64,000 bases of DNA from Strigamia acuminata (lineage: Eukaryota; Arthropoda; Chilopoda; Geophilomorpha; Linotaeniidae): positions 63,249,369 to 63,313,368 of the forward strand of contig OX442314.1 in NCBI GenBank assembly GCA_949358305.1. The letters run 5' to 3'. Position 1 is the first letter of the stretch. Every line of letters starts with the position of its first letter. Under the pieces are notes generated by a model, which searched no databases, was not told where the DNA came from, and saw nothing but the letters and a program-made list of their open reading frames with translations. This document shows positions 1-11,540 of this stretch, in pieces. A program made the position numbers and the translations under genes.

Positions 1-80
1 CCGTCGTAACAACCTGTAACAAAATTTGAAACCCTTTCCCCCCCCCCCTCCAGGCGTTACGTAATTTATGGACGGCCCCT
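1..80. mobile_element. Truncated end of a small TIR element
   Basis: Positions 56-80 hold the end GTTACGTAATTTATGGACGG followed by CCCCT. The C-rich stretch and the CAAAATTTGAAACCC stretch before it match, in reverse, the inner part of the element at 1147-1415. This is therefore one end of another copy of that family, cut by the window edge. Confidence 0.55.
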
Positions 81-1146
81 TATGGGGAAACTAAGGAGGA
101 AAAAAAATTAAGCATAAAAAAAATCACGTTTACCCGGACTTTCCTCGACCCCTTAAAAAAAATCTATTTCCGGGAAAACCCAGACGCAATGCCGCAAGCT
201 TACGGCTTTTCCCACGACTCCAGCAACACGAACACACATTGTTGTGCGCGAGCCAACGGGGCCACACTCGGCTCCCTCGTATCTCCCATGGTGCATTGCG
301 TCACCATTAGAAGGGAATAAAGTTTATTGAGCCGAGATGTGTCCTTTTGGGCGAAACGAGTCAACGGCGGCCGTTGGGAAAGCCGGAATGGGTCTCAACA
401 TGTCACGTGTTGTTAAAGATGTGCGACCGAGATGAATAATTGACCGACCTCCATCTCTCGTGGCCCGAAATGGAGTTATCTCAAGCGTCGCAAACTTGCT
501 TTCATGTTTAACTCGTGACTAGCTGACAGTTTTAACGGGAGATTATAAGTTTAGTGTGAATTTTAACTCACCTTCGCCGTGCTCGTTTGGCGGGCGCATG
601 TGTTGCGTTTAATTCACATTTGCCACAAGCGAATGTGTAATGGCAATGAAGAGTGTAGCTGCGCCGCTTTACACGCGCTGCGCATGCGTCAAAGATCAAT
701 AATTGGTGCAAGAGGAAATTGTAAAGCAGGTTAGAGTTTAAGGCCACTTTGAGGACGTAAAATAGCGCTTGGTGAAGAGGAAATGGCGTATTTTTGGATT
801 TATTTCGTTTTATTTTTAAAATAGGCTCGGAATGACAACGTGTGATTTTTTTAAAGGGGAAAATAGAAAATTAAAAAATAAATAAATAAAATATAATTAA
901 TTTTGTGAATATTTAATTTTTTAAATAGAATTCTAACTAAATCATTTTTCGTAATATTTTTTTTAAAAATGATTTCGAAATTTCATTTTTCGGTACGAAA
1001 ATTGGTTGCTACTGGTTAATTGGGGCTGTGAGTCAGAATTAGGAAATTAATTGGCAGGTGGTTAGTTGCAGGTGCGAGAGTGGGACGATTGCATTGTATT
1101 AAAACTTAAAAGAATTTAAAACGTGAAAAATCAAGAAATAAGTTAA
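81..1146. other. Intergenic DNA, no gene seen
   Basis: AT-rich DNA with short ORFs only and no recognisable protein. A TGCGCATGCG palindrome near 679, resembling an NRF-1 site, is the only motif I noted. No RNA gene was recognised. Confidence 0.5.
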
Positions 1147-1415
1147 GGGGTCATCCGTAAATTACGTAACACACCAAGGGGGGGGGTGTGGTGTATTGAC
1201 ACCACAATGAATTATGCAGGTTTAAGTGCATTGAAAAAGTACATTGTAGGGAGGGGGTTTCAAATTTTGTTACGTTTCACGTAAAAAAAAATTAAATTTT
1301 AAATAATCAAAATATAATCGTTTTTTATACGATTTTTGAAAAATTTGGGGATTTCGGTTTTGTTACCGCGTCTAAAAATCCACAATTTTGCGTTACGTGA
1401 TTTATGGACTGCCCC
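1147..1415. mobile_element. Small TIR element (MITE) ending GGGGTCATCCGTAAATTACG
   Basis: The left end GGGGTCATCCGTAAATTACG is matched in inverted orientation at 1393-1415 (GTTACGTGATTTATGGACTG then CCCC), with a few mismatches over about 25 bp. The interior has a G-run and GGGTTTCAAATTTTGTTACG and no coding capacity. No clear target duplication is visible, so the superfamily is not assigned. A second copy lies at the start of the window. Confidence 0.6.
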
Positions 1416-3953
1416 TACTAACAAAAATAAGAACACCCTCAAATCCCAACTCGCAGAGTTATTTTTGACCCAAGAAATGACATGTTTTATCCTTTCAATT
1501 TGATTCCAAAGTTAAATCAATAATTGGAATAAACAAAAAAAGCCATTTTTGCTTCAAATTTTATTTGTAAAAAATTTTCTCTTTAGTGTTGTTTTGAAAA
1601 ACCCCTAATGGTTGTTGACTTCACCACATCGCCCATTTTTCTTTTTCCGTCGACTGAATTAGATCTAGTTTGAACTTGAGATTCCTGGGGTGCCTACTAG
1701 CAGAAACTAGCAATTGATTGCTGTTCGAACGAGAAGCGGATGATGTTTTTTTTGTGTCTGATGAATGCGACTTTGTATTTATTTTTTTATTTTTTTTTCC
1801 TGTATATTTATTCACCGCAATTCTATTCGCGTGATTCATGCTTCACTCGTTTTCAGGTTTCAAGGTTGAAATTCAGACACACATATATTTATTATTTTGA
1901 TTTTTGGTATGTATGTGAGTTAGATCCATTAGGGACATAAAACCACGTAATAATATAAAAAAAGAGTAAATTACGTAATTCGGATCACGCAATTGTGGGT
2001 TAAGATTGGGCGAAACGGTTGGTTAATGCACCTTTAACGAAAAAGAGGAATCTAAGTGAGTGCGTTGGCGCGTAAGCAGCTCCGATATTGGAAATGTTGT
2101 GAATTTTTCATTGGATTGAGTCACGTTCAAATGATTGAAACTAACTCGTTGTCTCCCCTTATTGCTCGGCGCAGGAAATTTAACCCGTTGAGTTGTCTCG
2201 CAAGATTTTTGCACCGAGAAAACAAGTAAATGAATTTTTTTTTTTTCTTTTAAAAAAAAAAACTTTTTTTTTTTTTACGTGACTTCACTGCAATGCAGGA
2301 TACAAATCTTGCCGAATTTAAGATGGATTTATTGCACGACCCCGCCCTTTGCTGACATGGAAATATCGCCGGAATGGGAAAAAATGGGATGAGTTTGCGA
2401 GTTTTCCGACGAAATCCTCGCCATCAGAAATCAATAAGTGCAACGAGAATTTCCGTTCCTTAAAGCGAACCGAGTCGACGGAATAATTAATTTCTCCTTT
2501 AAAATCCGCTTAACGAGGGTTTTTCTCTTATCTAGACGAATTACCCATAGGAAATGTGTTGCAGGAAAGCGCGGGGGTTGCTTTTGTCGTTTTGTCGCGA
2601 TATTTCGCTCTCAACGAATTTCCATCGACAAAAATAATAATTTATTGTTTTTGTATTTGTTTGCGCGGTTATTTGGCCTCGTCGGTTGACAACGCGGAAA
2701 CGAGAGCGAGCGTGGGGTCATTGAGATCGAAACTGGTGGCAATCGATGGAGATAAGCAAGGTTGGATTTTTCAATCATATTTGGAAGAACGAAGGGGTTT
2801 GCACTCACCGGATGTGTGATTCTGCATTGGTGGAGCGGCGGTGTGTGTTGCTCGCGTTCGCACGGAGCTTATTCGGTTGTTTTTTTCTTTTTTTTTTTTT
2901 TTTTTTTTTAGAAATGTTGCTATAGGGATGAGAACGGGGTCTGTTGGAGTCAGTGATGGGCGTGCACGGCCATTTTTGTCGACGAGGATGGTGGTGTTTC
3001 GTCACTCGACTCGCCGCTGATTCACTCCAGCCACATAATTTTCCAGGATCGTGTCATTGCATCGTCCGTCTGCGCTTTACTCGCTCGCATAACCGCACCT
3101 TGCACTGGCTCAATGGAAAATGTACGTATCGATCGAGTTATGTCATCGCGCCACGTGATGCGCGTCCGCCAATCGGAAACTGCGACGCAAATTCCACTTT
3201 TCGTGACCCCGAAAATATTTTTTGCAACAAAAAATTTATTTTTTATTGAAAAATAATTTTTTTTTTTTATTATTTTTTTTTTTACAGAAATAAATAGAAA
3301 GAAAAGACATTTTTACGTTTTCCTGAATAATAAATTAATAATGAAAGTTGGAAAGGACCAAGGAACTGGTTTCTAGGTTCTCTCGGAGGCGGGGGACCCC
3401 AAAAAAAATTTTTATGAAAAATATTAAATAAGGGCCTACCTCAAGGGGACTCCCGAATTTCCCATAAAAAAATGTGAAAAAATATAAAAAGATATCAGTA
3501 TTCAAAAAAAAAATTATTTTTTTTTTCTATTAAGGCCCCACAAGAATCTTGATTTTTATCAAAAGTAGAGTTGCATTGAATATTCGATTTGTATTCGGTT
3601 ATTCGGCAAATAAACTAAATATTATGCATTCGATTGAATACTGAGCTGATATGATACAGACTACACAATTTTACAGTAACGTGTTGTGCGTTTTAAAATA
3701 AACATTACGTGATAAATTGAAGGCAAAAGTGACTGTTCAAAAGCCAAGTTTTTGAAAATGTTTTTGACGTCGTACGTTCTCTTGAAATTTGTAAATTGCA
3801 CAAACTACAAATATCTTTAGTTTTATCAGTCGTAGTGACTTTAAAATGATTCCAGATAAGATTAGTTATTGTTTAGACAAAAAAAGTAAAGAAGAATAAG
3901 GCTAATTAGCTTTCTTTATGATGTAGACAAGAATATAAGTATATACAGTGTAA
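1416..3953. other. Intergenic DNA, no gene seen
   Basis: AT-rich sequence with long T and A runs (for example 2234-2276 and 2880-2910). Open frames are short and overlap on both strands, with no recognisable protein. No tRNA, rRNA or snRNA was recognised. Confidence 0.5.
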
Positions 3954-4355
3954 AGCTAGGTTCACACTTGTGTTCACACTAGACGCAACACAAAGCAAGA
4001 AAAAATTAGTCAAACGCAACGCAGAGTCAGTTCACACTGTAGGGTACGTGAGCTGAAACAATTGACGTTGCGTCTGGCCAATCAGATGGTTTCAATGAAA
4101 CCTGGAATTGGATCTAGTTCTAGAATCCGAAAATGGCGGCTTGTTTGCACGTGGCAAAGTCTCGCCAACCAGACGTGAATCGACGAGAGTTGGAGTCGAT
4201 CGTGATCGGTTGGCCGCACGACCTTTCTTCGCGTCGCGTCGCTTACTCGAAGCGGAAATTGGCGTCAACGTCGAGAACTTTTGGCCGCAAGCAGCTTGCG
4301 TCGCGTCAGTTTCTTTGCAGTTGCGTCTACTGTGAACACAACTGTGAACCTACCT
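3954..4355. mobile_element. Harbinger-like non-autonomous element (402 bp)
   Basis: The 36-bp terminal inverted repeats are at 3954-3989 and 4320-4355. They begin AGCTAGGTTCACAC on the left and, read inverted, AGGTAGGTTCACAG on the right, and differ at only a few positions. A TAA direct repeat flanks both ends (3951-3953 and 4356-4358). A 3-bp TWA target duplication is typical of PIF/Harbinger transposons. The interior is GC-richer than its surroundings but has no transposase, so it is a MITE. Confidence 0.75.
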
Positions 4356-4665
4356 TAACAGGGTTTGCAACCTCTAGTTCACGCCAACTAGGAAACACAG
4401 ACGGCGCCACCATCCCTACTCATTTGCATGCTAAAAGTATAAACATGCTAACATGCCTTTAAATTGGTGCTAAAATAATTTTTTTTTCAATCAGTTCAAA
4501 ATCTCCTGATCTAATTACCCGTGTTCGCGCAACACAACGTCCAGGGGCCCACAATCGCAAAAAAATTAAAATTTATTTCAAAAAAAAAAATCCTGCGACT
4601 GTCGATCGGGTTTTACGCTATTCGATGCAACCCTAAAGTCCAAAGTGTCCGGTCAATTCACAGGC

Positions 4666-5766
4666 CTAATCTCCGCGCTCGTAAGCGGACTTCCAAATAT
4701 CGACCAAACAAACGGACGAATGAAATCGATAGAAAAGCGTCAACGGCAGAGTGATGTGACTCAGTATAGTCCACAGAATCTTGCCGTAAAACTGAAACTT
4801 GTCCAAATGCGCTTCCACTGACTTAATCTCGAACGTCTCCAGCACCCAAACGGCCAAATTGCACACTATGAGGAACGTAATCAACTCCCTGCCCGGCTTC
4901 TGGTAGCGCAACACCTGCGTGTTGCTGCACCGCCGCAGCCCGTCGATAACGAACGGCGTCTGCACTGTAACCTGCACGATGCTCAGCACGCCGGAAAGTA
5001 TCGAGAAAACATTGCCCGCGTGTATGCCCGCCATCATGTTGAAGATGCCGTAGAGGAAGAAGCACGGCAGCGCGATGAGCAGCAGCGTGTCGTCCAGAAA
5101 CGAGACCGCGTGCAGATTGATGTCCAGCTTGGTGGTCTGCCGGTACGCCACGACCACGGCCAGCGCCATGATGACGTGCAGGAGGACGTCGGACACGTTG
5201 TTGATCATGGTGCCCGTGTGCACGTAGTCGGGGTTCATCATGGCGACGAAGAAGATGATGACGCTGATGACGGTGACGAGCAGGACGAGGAGGCCGGCGA
5301 AGAGGCCGCGGTTGGCCGAGTGGCAGTCGACGTGGATGACGAGGTTGCTCGTGAAGGCGTCGTCTTGGTCGTCGCCGTCCGAGTTGCGGTGGAAGGGCGA
5401 CGGGAGGGCGCGGGTGTCGGTGCCGACGCTGTTCCAGATGACGAACCAGACGCCGACGAGGAGGAGGCTGTACTCGATGGTGAAGGGGTAGAGGTAGCGG
5501 TTGGCGTCCATGGTGAAGTGCGAGAGGACTTCTTTGGAGACGCATTTGTCGGTGCGCTCGTCCTGGTAGCTGAGGAAGCGCATGATGTCTTTGATGAATT
5601 TGACGCCGCCCGTGGTGTTGAGGTGCGTTTCGTTGATGCCTTGCATTTTGTCCTGGATCGATTCGGTCGTCTCGCGGATGATCGTGTGCATCCAGAAGCA
5701 GAGGTTGGTCGCGATGATGTGCATGAGGCCGAAGCGGGCCACTTCTCGGAACCGGTTGATCACCAC
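4666..5766 (-). CDS. Otop: Otopetrin-like coding exon 7 (terminal)
   Basis: 1101 nt in one exon, from VVINRFREVARFGLMH to the stop at 4666-4668. It carries the conserved histidine and Asn of LMHIIATNLCFW and several hydrophobic segments. The C-terminus SSVCLVDIWKSAYERGD ends where family members usually end. GC content is clearly higher than in the surrounding introns. Confidence 0.93.
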   Translation of the reverse strand: MVINRFREVARFGLMHIIATNLCFWMHTIIRETTESIQDKMQGINETHLNTTGGVKFIKDIMRFLSYQDERTDKCVSKEVLSHFTMDANRYLYPFTIEYSLLLVGVWFVIWNSVGTDTRALPSPFHRNSDGDDQDDAFTSNLVIHVDCHSANRGLFAGLLVLLVTVISVIIFFVAMMNPDYVHTGTMINNVSDVLLHVIMALAVVVAYRQTTKLDINLHAVSFLDDTLLLIALPCFFLYGIFNMMAGIHAGNVFSILSGVLSIVQVTVQTPFVIDGLRRCSNTQVLRYQKPGRELITFLIVCNLAVWVLETFEIKSVEAHLDKFQFYGKILWTILSHITLPLTLFYRFHSSVCLVDIWKSAYERGD

Positions 5767-8700
5767 CTGCAACGACAAAATTGCATGTTTTTAACAGATT
5801 TAAGTCGGGAAAATTTCACAGTAAAGTTTGCGCTCAAAATGTGGTCAAAAAGTGACCAAATACGTCACCAATAAGCCGAAAATTGATATACACAATAATT
5901 TCGGTTCAAATTGGATCAAATTGGATCAAATTCGGATCGAAACGGATCAAATTCGGATCGAAACGGATCAAATTCGGATCGAAACGGATCAAATTCGGAT
6001 CGAAACGGATCAAATTCGAATCGAAACGGATCAAATTCGGATCGAAACGGATCAAATTCGGATCGAAACGGATCAAATTCGGATCGAAACAGATCAAATT
6101 CGGATCGAAACGGATCAAATTCGGATCGAAACGGACCAAATTCGGATCGAAACGGATCAAATTCGGATCGAAACGGATCAAATTCGGATCGAAACGGATC
6201 AAATTCGGATGAAATTCGGATCGAAACGGATCAAATACGGATAGAATTCGGATCGAAACGGATCAAATTCGGATCGAACTGATCAAATTCGGATCGAACT
6301 GATCAAATTCGGTTTGAAACGGATCAAATTCGGATCGAAACGGATCAAATTCGGATCAAAATTGATCAAATTTGCAATTTTGTACAAATTACCCCCTCTT
6401 GGGCGGAAAAACCAGCGCAAAATCGAACCGCGGGGACTTTGTTTATTGTGTACTTGTATACAGAGTGGATTTACATTTTCTCGCAGTTTCCGCAAGAGTC
6501 CCTCAAGCGGCGGTGGGGCCCCCAAATTACCCCGAAAAAAATTCTAATTTTGTTTTGAAACTGCTGGGCCCCAACGCGGGCTACAAGAACGGCCCCTTCT
6601 GACCATAAATCCACTACTTCGGACCATTTCACGAGCTAAAAACTGCATTTTTTTAAGTAAAGAAATTGATTACTGACAAAATAATAAAAAATCAAGCCCC
6701 TAAATCACATGCCTAGTATGCCTAATGCCGCCGCTGAAGCTGACTTATGGTTATTTAAAAAAAAAAACCATTTGATTAATGTTTTCCCATATTTAACCGA
6801 AAAGTTCTAGTACCCGCAATGGCGTATATTACAATACCGGCAAACAGGGCCCCAGATTTCTAAAGGGCCCCATTTCGGTCGATAAATTTCGAGCAAAATA
6901 AAATAAAGTAAAAAAAGATGCGAATTTGACGCGCACTCGGTGCCGAGCCACCAAATTCCTCACATTGGAGTATTTAAAGATGATGAACAGTTGGTAGAAG
7001 GAAAATATTGGATGAATTGTGTCCGTGATGAGTGTGAGGACTCTGAAACATGTTAGGCGATAAAAATCCTCATTCGACGTCAAATAAATGATCTGACGAC
7101 TCAGAAGCAGACCCTCGTGGATTAAATGACCGAAGCAGAAGGCTGGAAGTCGCAATAATAAAAAAAAAATAAGAAAAAAGAAATAAAAGAAAAAATAAAA
7201 AAAAAAATCGAATTCGCTTTCTGGAAATTGAAATGCTCTACCTGCAGCGCCAATCTTGAGGTAGAAACTTCCACTGTGCCTTCCCGTTTTAAAACAGTAT
7301 TGAGGGGAAAACTGATAATCTCGTTGCACTATTGACGGTCGACTCGCGTTTTCTGAATAAGGAAAGTCGTCGTGAATTATTCATTGGTTTCGGGTTTAAA
7401 ATGTTGGGTGTTCGTGTGTACCTTTCGGGTAGGTTTCGTCGGATTGGATTCGCTTGGTTTGGTTCACCATCCGTCGAATGTCGATGTGGAAGAAGATGAT
7501 CCAGAGGAGGCCGACGACGGTTAGGAATATGTTGAAGACTTCGTCGAGCGCGGAGTCGTTTTGGAATAAGTCGGTGACGTAGACGACAGTGCCAAGCATC
7601 AGTAGTAAAATAGCGTAGGTGCAACTTAGATTCACCGTTAGGAGTGTTCTGGAATTGGAGGAATTTGCAATTTTTTACTCCGAAAGCGAATAAATTCATA
7701 AATGGGGGCGGATTTTTTTATGCGGCGGTTTAGCCGTTTAGCCCCAAAAATTTATTTTTTAAAAATATAAAATATGTCGGATTTTTTTTTAAACGGGCCC
7801 CAAAAAATTTCTATGAGAAAAATTTTCCAAAAAAATTCTATAAGAAAAATTTTCCAAAAAAATTCTATAAGAAAAATTTTCCAAAAAAATTCTATAAGAA
7901 AAGTTTTTCAAAAAATTTTCTAAGAAAAATTTTTCAAAAAATTTTCTAAGAAAAATTGTCAAAAAAAATTCTATAAGAAAAATTTTTCCAAAAGAATTCT
8001 ATAAGGAAAATTTTCTAAAAAAATTCTATAAGAAAAATTTAAAAAAAAAATAGTTTGATTTTTTTTTTTTTAAATGGGCCCCAAAAAAATCTGCTTGGCC
8101 ACATCCACAAATCCAAATCCGAACTGCAAACCTACTTGAATGCTTCGCGCTTATCGCTCTCGCTAGTCGGCGTGGGTGTCCGTCGCGCGGCAACAGTGTC
8201 GACGGACGAACAAGACTTGCCGTCGTCCAGCGACGCGAGACTTTTTTCACGCTCGGTTTGCGTCGAGAATCCGTTGCAGCACGTCGGCGTCGCGTACCCG
8301 TTGCAATCTACAAATTAAAAACCCACTTTAGTGCATTTCCACACGAATCAGTGCAGATCTCTTTACATTTACTCGAATTCGACGGATCCAAACTGACGGA
8401 ATCGAATGCGTCGCTTAACGCAATTTCCGCGTCGGAAATGCGCGCGTTATTCGGCGTCAAATTCTGCACCATGATTTCTTCATTGAGCTGAAATATATTT
8501 TAATCGATAAATCAGACAAAAATCGAGTAAAATCGGGTTGGAATGACGTCATTCTGATGAAAACGTTGTGGAAAGTGGAGATATTGAACTCACCGACGGT
8601 AACGGCGGTGAAAAAAATGCGAAAATGGGTAAATGGGTAATTGACATGAATTTGTCGGAAACGAAGCGCAGCTGAAAAGCCCGTACGGAAAAAAAATTAC

Positions 8701-9804
8701 GTAATTTGAAGGCGATAAAACTTACCCTCGATGGGAATCAGGTTCTTAAAGCGCAATCACATTATCCAACCATTTAAAGCGCGTTTCAATTTCTCCCATT
8801 TTGACAATTTCCGCACGTCCCAGTCAACTGTCGCTCGCTTTACTGACACCAGATTTGCAATTCGACCTCTGTTCATTGACCACTTTAATTTTTTTCCTCT
8901 TTTTTTGACAAAAAAAAATAAATAAAAAAAAAAAAAATTGAAAATAAATGAATTTTTTTTTTTTTTTTTTTTTTTAAATATTTTTTTTATTGAAAAATGA
9001 AAGGAAACAAGAAATTGAAGTAATTTCATGTTTTTGGTCTATTGATCTTTGAAGAAACCGGAATTATCAGAGCAGAAAAACAAATTGTTATTTTCTGTTT
9101 GTACACAAGATTTGTTCTTACGTTAGTTTCGTTTCTTCGTTTTTCGGGATTCTGTTTCGATTCGCGGGGTAATTGGTCATTATTGTTATTTCGAGACATT
9201 TTTTTGATGGAAAAAGGAAACAATTAGTGTGTCTACACGGGGTAACCGATGCTTGATTATATTGATCAAACCTTAAGGATGGGGTCATCCAATCAAAGGG
9301 GTTTGTGTGTCAATGTCAGTTTCGATTTTCGAATCAACTCAAACGTGCAAATCATTTATTTATTTTAAAATCTGACCCATAAAACCCTAAAAAAAATCGA
9401 TTGAAATAAAATAAAATTCTTACCGAATTCTTGTGGCCATACTGTTTTCTCGTTTGGTTCAGCGTGTTGGGACAGGAAGTGGAACATCTCCTGGGCGAAT
9501 TAAGCGATGATAACGAGGAACACAACTCGTCGCAGGGAACTCGGAGTTCGCACAGGCGAAATGTTTGTTCCGAATTGCAAGGATGGAGGTAAAAGTTGGA
9601 GACAAAGAGTCGACTGTCGGAATGACTGCGAAATCGTTCGCCGACATCGTGCTGGTCCGTCTCGCTCAGTCGATCGACTACTATTTCTGGCACGGGCATA
9701 GACTGGATGCTCGTAGCGTCGTTGTCGCGCGTCATTTTCTCATCTTTTCGCTTTGGCTCCGTGCTGCGGCTAGTCACCGTCTCTGACCACACGAAGAAAA
9801 TCAT
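4666..9804 (-). CDS. Otop: Otopetrin-like proton channel, seven coding exons
   Basis: Encodes an otopetrin-family multi-pass protein; the family forms proton-selective plasma-membrane channels. The coding exons, in transcript order, are 9804-9424, 8487-8373, 8307-8136, 7648-7422, 7352-7242, 7142-6964 and 5766-4666. All junctions are GT-AG, every phase matches, and the spliced length of 2286 nt is 762 codons including a TAG stop. Family marks include YAILLLMLGTVVYVTDLF (first membrane segment), GRHSGSFYLKIGAA, FCFGHLIHEGLLL, ARFGLMHIIATNLCFW and the C-terminal SSVCLVDIWKSAYERG. The N-terminal 220 or so residues are hydrophilic and low in conservation. The ATG at 9804 was chosen because an in-frame stop lies just upstream. 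The ATG at 8472 is an alternative start. The last exon holds more than half of the membrane domain. Symbol is by family only; which insect paralogue is unknown. Confidence 0.9.
5905..6365. repeat. 21-bp intronic minisatellite
   Basis: Tandem copies of a 21-bp unit of the type GATCAAATTCGGATCGAAAC plus one G, about 20 copies, with degenerate copies at both ends. It lies in the last intron (5767-6963) of the otopetrin-like gene. Because 21 is a multiple of 3, all frames stay open, producing spurious ORFs on both strands. Confidence 0.95.
6366..6963. other. Rest of the last otopetrin-like intron
   Basis: Non-coding intron sequence with several GGGCCCC/GGGGCCC tracts (6515, 6568, 6848) that may be remnants of small mobile elements. 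No gene was recognised. Confidence 0.4.
6964..7142 (-). CDS. Otop: Otopetrin-like coding exon 6
   Basis: 179 nt coding FCFGHLIHEGLLL through PIFSFYQLFIIFKYSN, two further membrane segments of the family. Acceptor GCGACTTCCAG, donor GTGAGG. It joins in phase 0 to VVINRFREVARFGLMH in exon 7. Confidence 0.9.
7242..7352 (-). CDS. Otop: Otopetrin-like coding exon 5
   Basis: 111 nt including the family motif GRHSGSFYLKIGAA. Acceptor CTTATTCAG, donor GTAGAG. The phases join exactly to exons 4 and 6. Confidence 0.88.
7422..7648 (-). CDS. Otop: Otopetrin-like coding exon 4 (TM1-TM2)
   Basis: 227 nt coding for two membrane segments, including LLLMLGTVVYVTDLF and VFNIFLTVVGLLWIIFFHID, both strongly otopetrin-like. 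Acceptor CCAATTCCAG, donor GTACAC. The following intron is 69 nt. Confidence 0.88.
7800..8045. repeat. 27-bp intronic tandem repeat
   Basis: About nine copies of a roughly 27-bp A-rich unit containing TTCTATAAGAAAAATTTTCC. The repeat is inside the intron between coding exons 3 and 4 of the otopetrin-like gene. Confidence 0.85.
8136..8307 (-). CDS. Otop: Otopetrin-like coding exon 3
   Basis: 172 nt, cytoplasmic and Ser/Thr-rich, ending SESDKREAF then a split Lys codon. Acceptor AATTTGTAG, donor GTAGGT. The preceding intron is only 65 nt. The following intron (7649-8135) carries a 27-bp tandem repeat. Confidence 0.7.
8373..8487 (-). CDS. Otop: Otopetrin-like coding exon 2
   Basis: 115 nt with acceptor ATATTTCAG and donor GTAAAT. 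It reads LNEEIMVQNLTPNNARISDA in frame from exon 1. The internal ATG at 8472 could serve as a start for a shorter isoform; possible alternative 5' exons with GTGAGT and GTAAGT donors lie near 8593 and 8723. Confidence 0.65.
8488..9423. other. First coding intron of the otopetrin-like gene
   Basis: A 936-nt intron with long T and A tracts near 8900-8990. Possible alternative 5' exons end at GTGAGT (near 8593) and GTAAGT (near 8723) on the minus strand; neither has protein support. Confidence 0.4.
9424..9804 (-). CDS. Otop: Otopetrin-like coding exon 1
   Basis: 127 codons of hydrophilic, Ser/Arg-rich N-terminus beginning MIFFVWSETV. It ends at a GTAAGA donor in phase 0. A possible acceptor (ATAAACAG) lies 8 nt upstream of the ATG, so a 5'UTR intron is likely. 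Exon identity rests on frame and splice sites, not on conserved residues. Confidence 0.6.
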
Positions 9805-9812
9805 TTTTGTTA

Positions 9813-10860
9813 CTGTTTATTTTAATTTCCGACTTTTTATAATGTCCGAGTTAACCCTGAAAGTCCTTTTATCTTTTATTGTATCTCTGTTTGTTTATCG
9901 GTGGCAATAAATCCATGAAATTGTGATAAAACATTATTTGTTTACGTAATTAAATTGGTGGAAATTACGTAAAAATTAAATGGAAACGAGGAGGGAAAAA
10001 ACCGACCAGCAAACAGAATTAAGGAATTAAATATTTATGGATATGTTTTTACTTTTTTAGCGGAAATTGAATTTGTTTTGAATTTGTTCTGAAAGTTTTT
10101 CATTAATTTCGATCGATTTTTTTTCTTGTTTTTTCGACGGATTAAATGTCGGATTAAAGGAATTTTCGTGTTGATCCGGGAAATCGCAACAACGAAAACA
10201 TTTGGAAAGTTTATAACGAGAGATCACTTACCTGAGTGTTCGGACGGTGAGGTTAAATTGGGCATCTGAGGTTTATAGAGGTGTGTGTATGTATTGATAA
10301 AGCGGCAGTTCGAGTGAATTGGAAGAGGGAAAATCTTATCAGCTGATAAATTTAATTTAATTCGTCATAATTGTTGATTTTTCGAATTAAATTCCGATGT
10401 AAACTGCGGCTGATGTAATTGCTATTGCACGACGTGCATATATATTTATTGCAATTCGTGTAAATCCATTTTTGACGGATTATTCATTTAGGCTTAACTC
10501 GGGCGTGACCCCATGCGCTAGCTCCTGCCCTGTGCTCGGGTCAAGTCGATTTCGGCGAAATTTTATTTCGTTGGGTTTTTCATTTTATTTTTGTCGGAAA
10601 TACAAAAATTGGATTTTACAAAGATAAAACGGGAATTCCCAGAAAAAAAAAATCGTCACATCTGTATCTTCGGTGCACTGTTTGATTCCAGCTGATTGGT
10701 GTGACAGTTCTTGCGAATCTCGTCAAAACATTTTTCAAATGAAAGTAAAAAAAAAAAAAAAAATTTCTCCGTCGGCGTCGATTTATTTTCTGATTAAATC
10801 AGAACCAAAACAAGAGAAAAAAATGTTTTATCGACGTTTCGGTTAAATTTCGAAACGTGG
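9813..10860 (-). promoter_or_regulatory. Putative 5'UTR exon and upstream region of the otopetrin-like gene
   Basis: On the minus strand a strong CTCAG|GTAAGT donor ends a candidate non-coding exon at 10232. The partner acceptor would be just before 9812, giving a 419-nt 5'UTR intron. The sequence between 10260 and 10860 has no other recognisable feature. This is inferred from splice signals only. Confidence 0.4.
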
Positions 10861-11250
10861 CAGCAACGCTCGGATTTGTCGCATAATTTCGCGCCGCAAT
10901 TGCCGGATTTATCGCCCGAGTTTCTCTCTCTCTCTCGTCGGGTTGGACGCGAGCAACAACTCGACGGCCGCAGCACACGTGCGTGTTTTATTGGCGCGTT
11001 TGCATCGACTCGACTCGATCCGAGCGCCCGCGCCGCGGTTATTTGTGTCTCGGGGACCGTGTGCGATCGTCAACGCTTCCGCCTTCGACCGGGACCGAGC
11101 GACGCGACGCATTCCCTCGAGATGGCCAAATGACCGCTCTTCGGTCGCTTTCTCTGCACCACGTGACCAATCCGGGCGCAACACGAGGGCATTTTGCTTT
11201 TGCAAGAACTCTTAAAGACCCCCATCCGCCCGTTCTTCGTTCTGCGCTTG
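10861..11250. promoter_or_regulatory. CpG-rich block, possible promoter
   Basis: About 390 bp much richer in CG dinucleotides than its flanks, with a run of CTCTCTCTCT (near 10925), a CACGTG site near 11160 and an ATGCGCA element near 11452. It lies upstream of the candidate first exon of the otopetrin-like gene. Overlapping ORFs on both strands are composition effects. It could also be a divergent promoter. Confidence 0.35.
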
Positions 11251-11492
11251 CGCAGGTTTTATTTCTGGAGGAAATGTTTTCAAACGGCTCAATGAAAATT
11301 CGAAACAAATGTTAATTTCATTTTAGTGCTTTGGCTCGGCCACTAAGTGCTGCGGTTTGATTTCTTCTGCGACGGACGTGACTTGAAATTTATGCCGAGG
11401 CGAGAGTGCGAGACGATGTAAATCAAGAGCCTCTAATGGGAGCAATAAACGCATGCGCAGTTGTGCTTGTACGCCCATAACAGTTTATCACG

Positions 11493-11540
11493 TTGCTTTC
11501 ATGGGTTTGTTGATGGTTGCTTTCATGGGTTTGTTGATGG
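11493..11540. repeat. 24-bp tandem duplication
   Basis: Two exact copies of a 24-bp unit beginning TTGCTTTCATGGGTTTGTTG. Nothing else was recognised between 11251 and 12232. Confidence 0.9.

Noticed and set aside
5020-5874. 284-aa plus-strand ORF rich in Asp, Glu, Val and Arg
   Set aside because: It is the antisense of the GC-rich terminal otopetrin-like exon; composition is typical of a shadow frame and no family is recognisable.
5906-6244. Overlapping ORFs on both strands in the intronic repeat
   Set aside because: A 21-bp minisatellite without stop codons in its unit; not coding.
8552-8580. CTGATGA followed by GGAAAG, possible hammerhead ribozyme core
   Set aside because: No stem II and no matching stems I/III could be found.
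10876-11315. Several Arg/Ser-rich ORFs on both strands
   Set aside because: They overlap each other in a CpG-rich block and have no recognisable domain; better explained as promoter composition.
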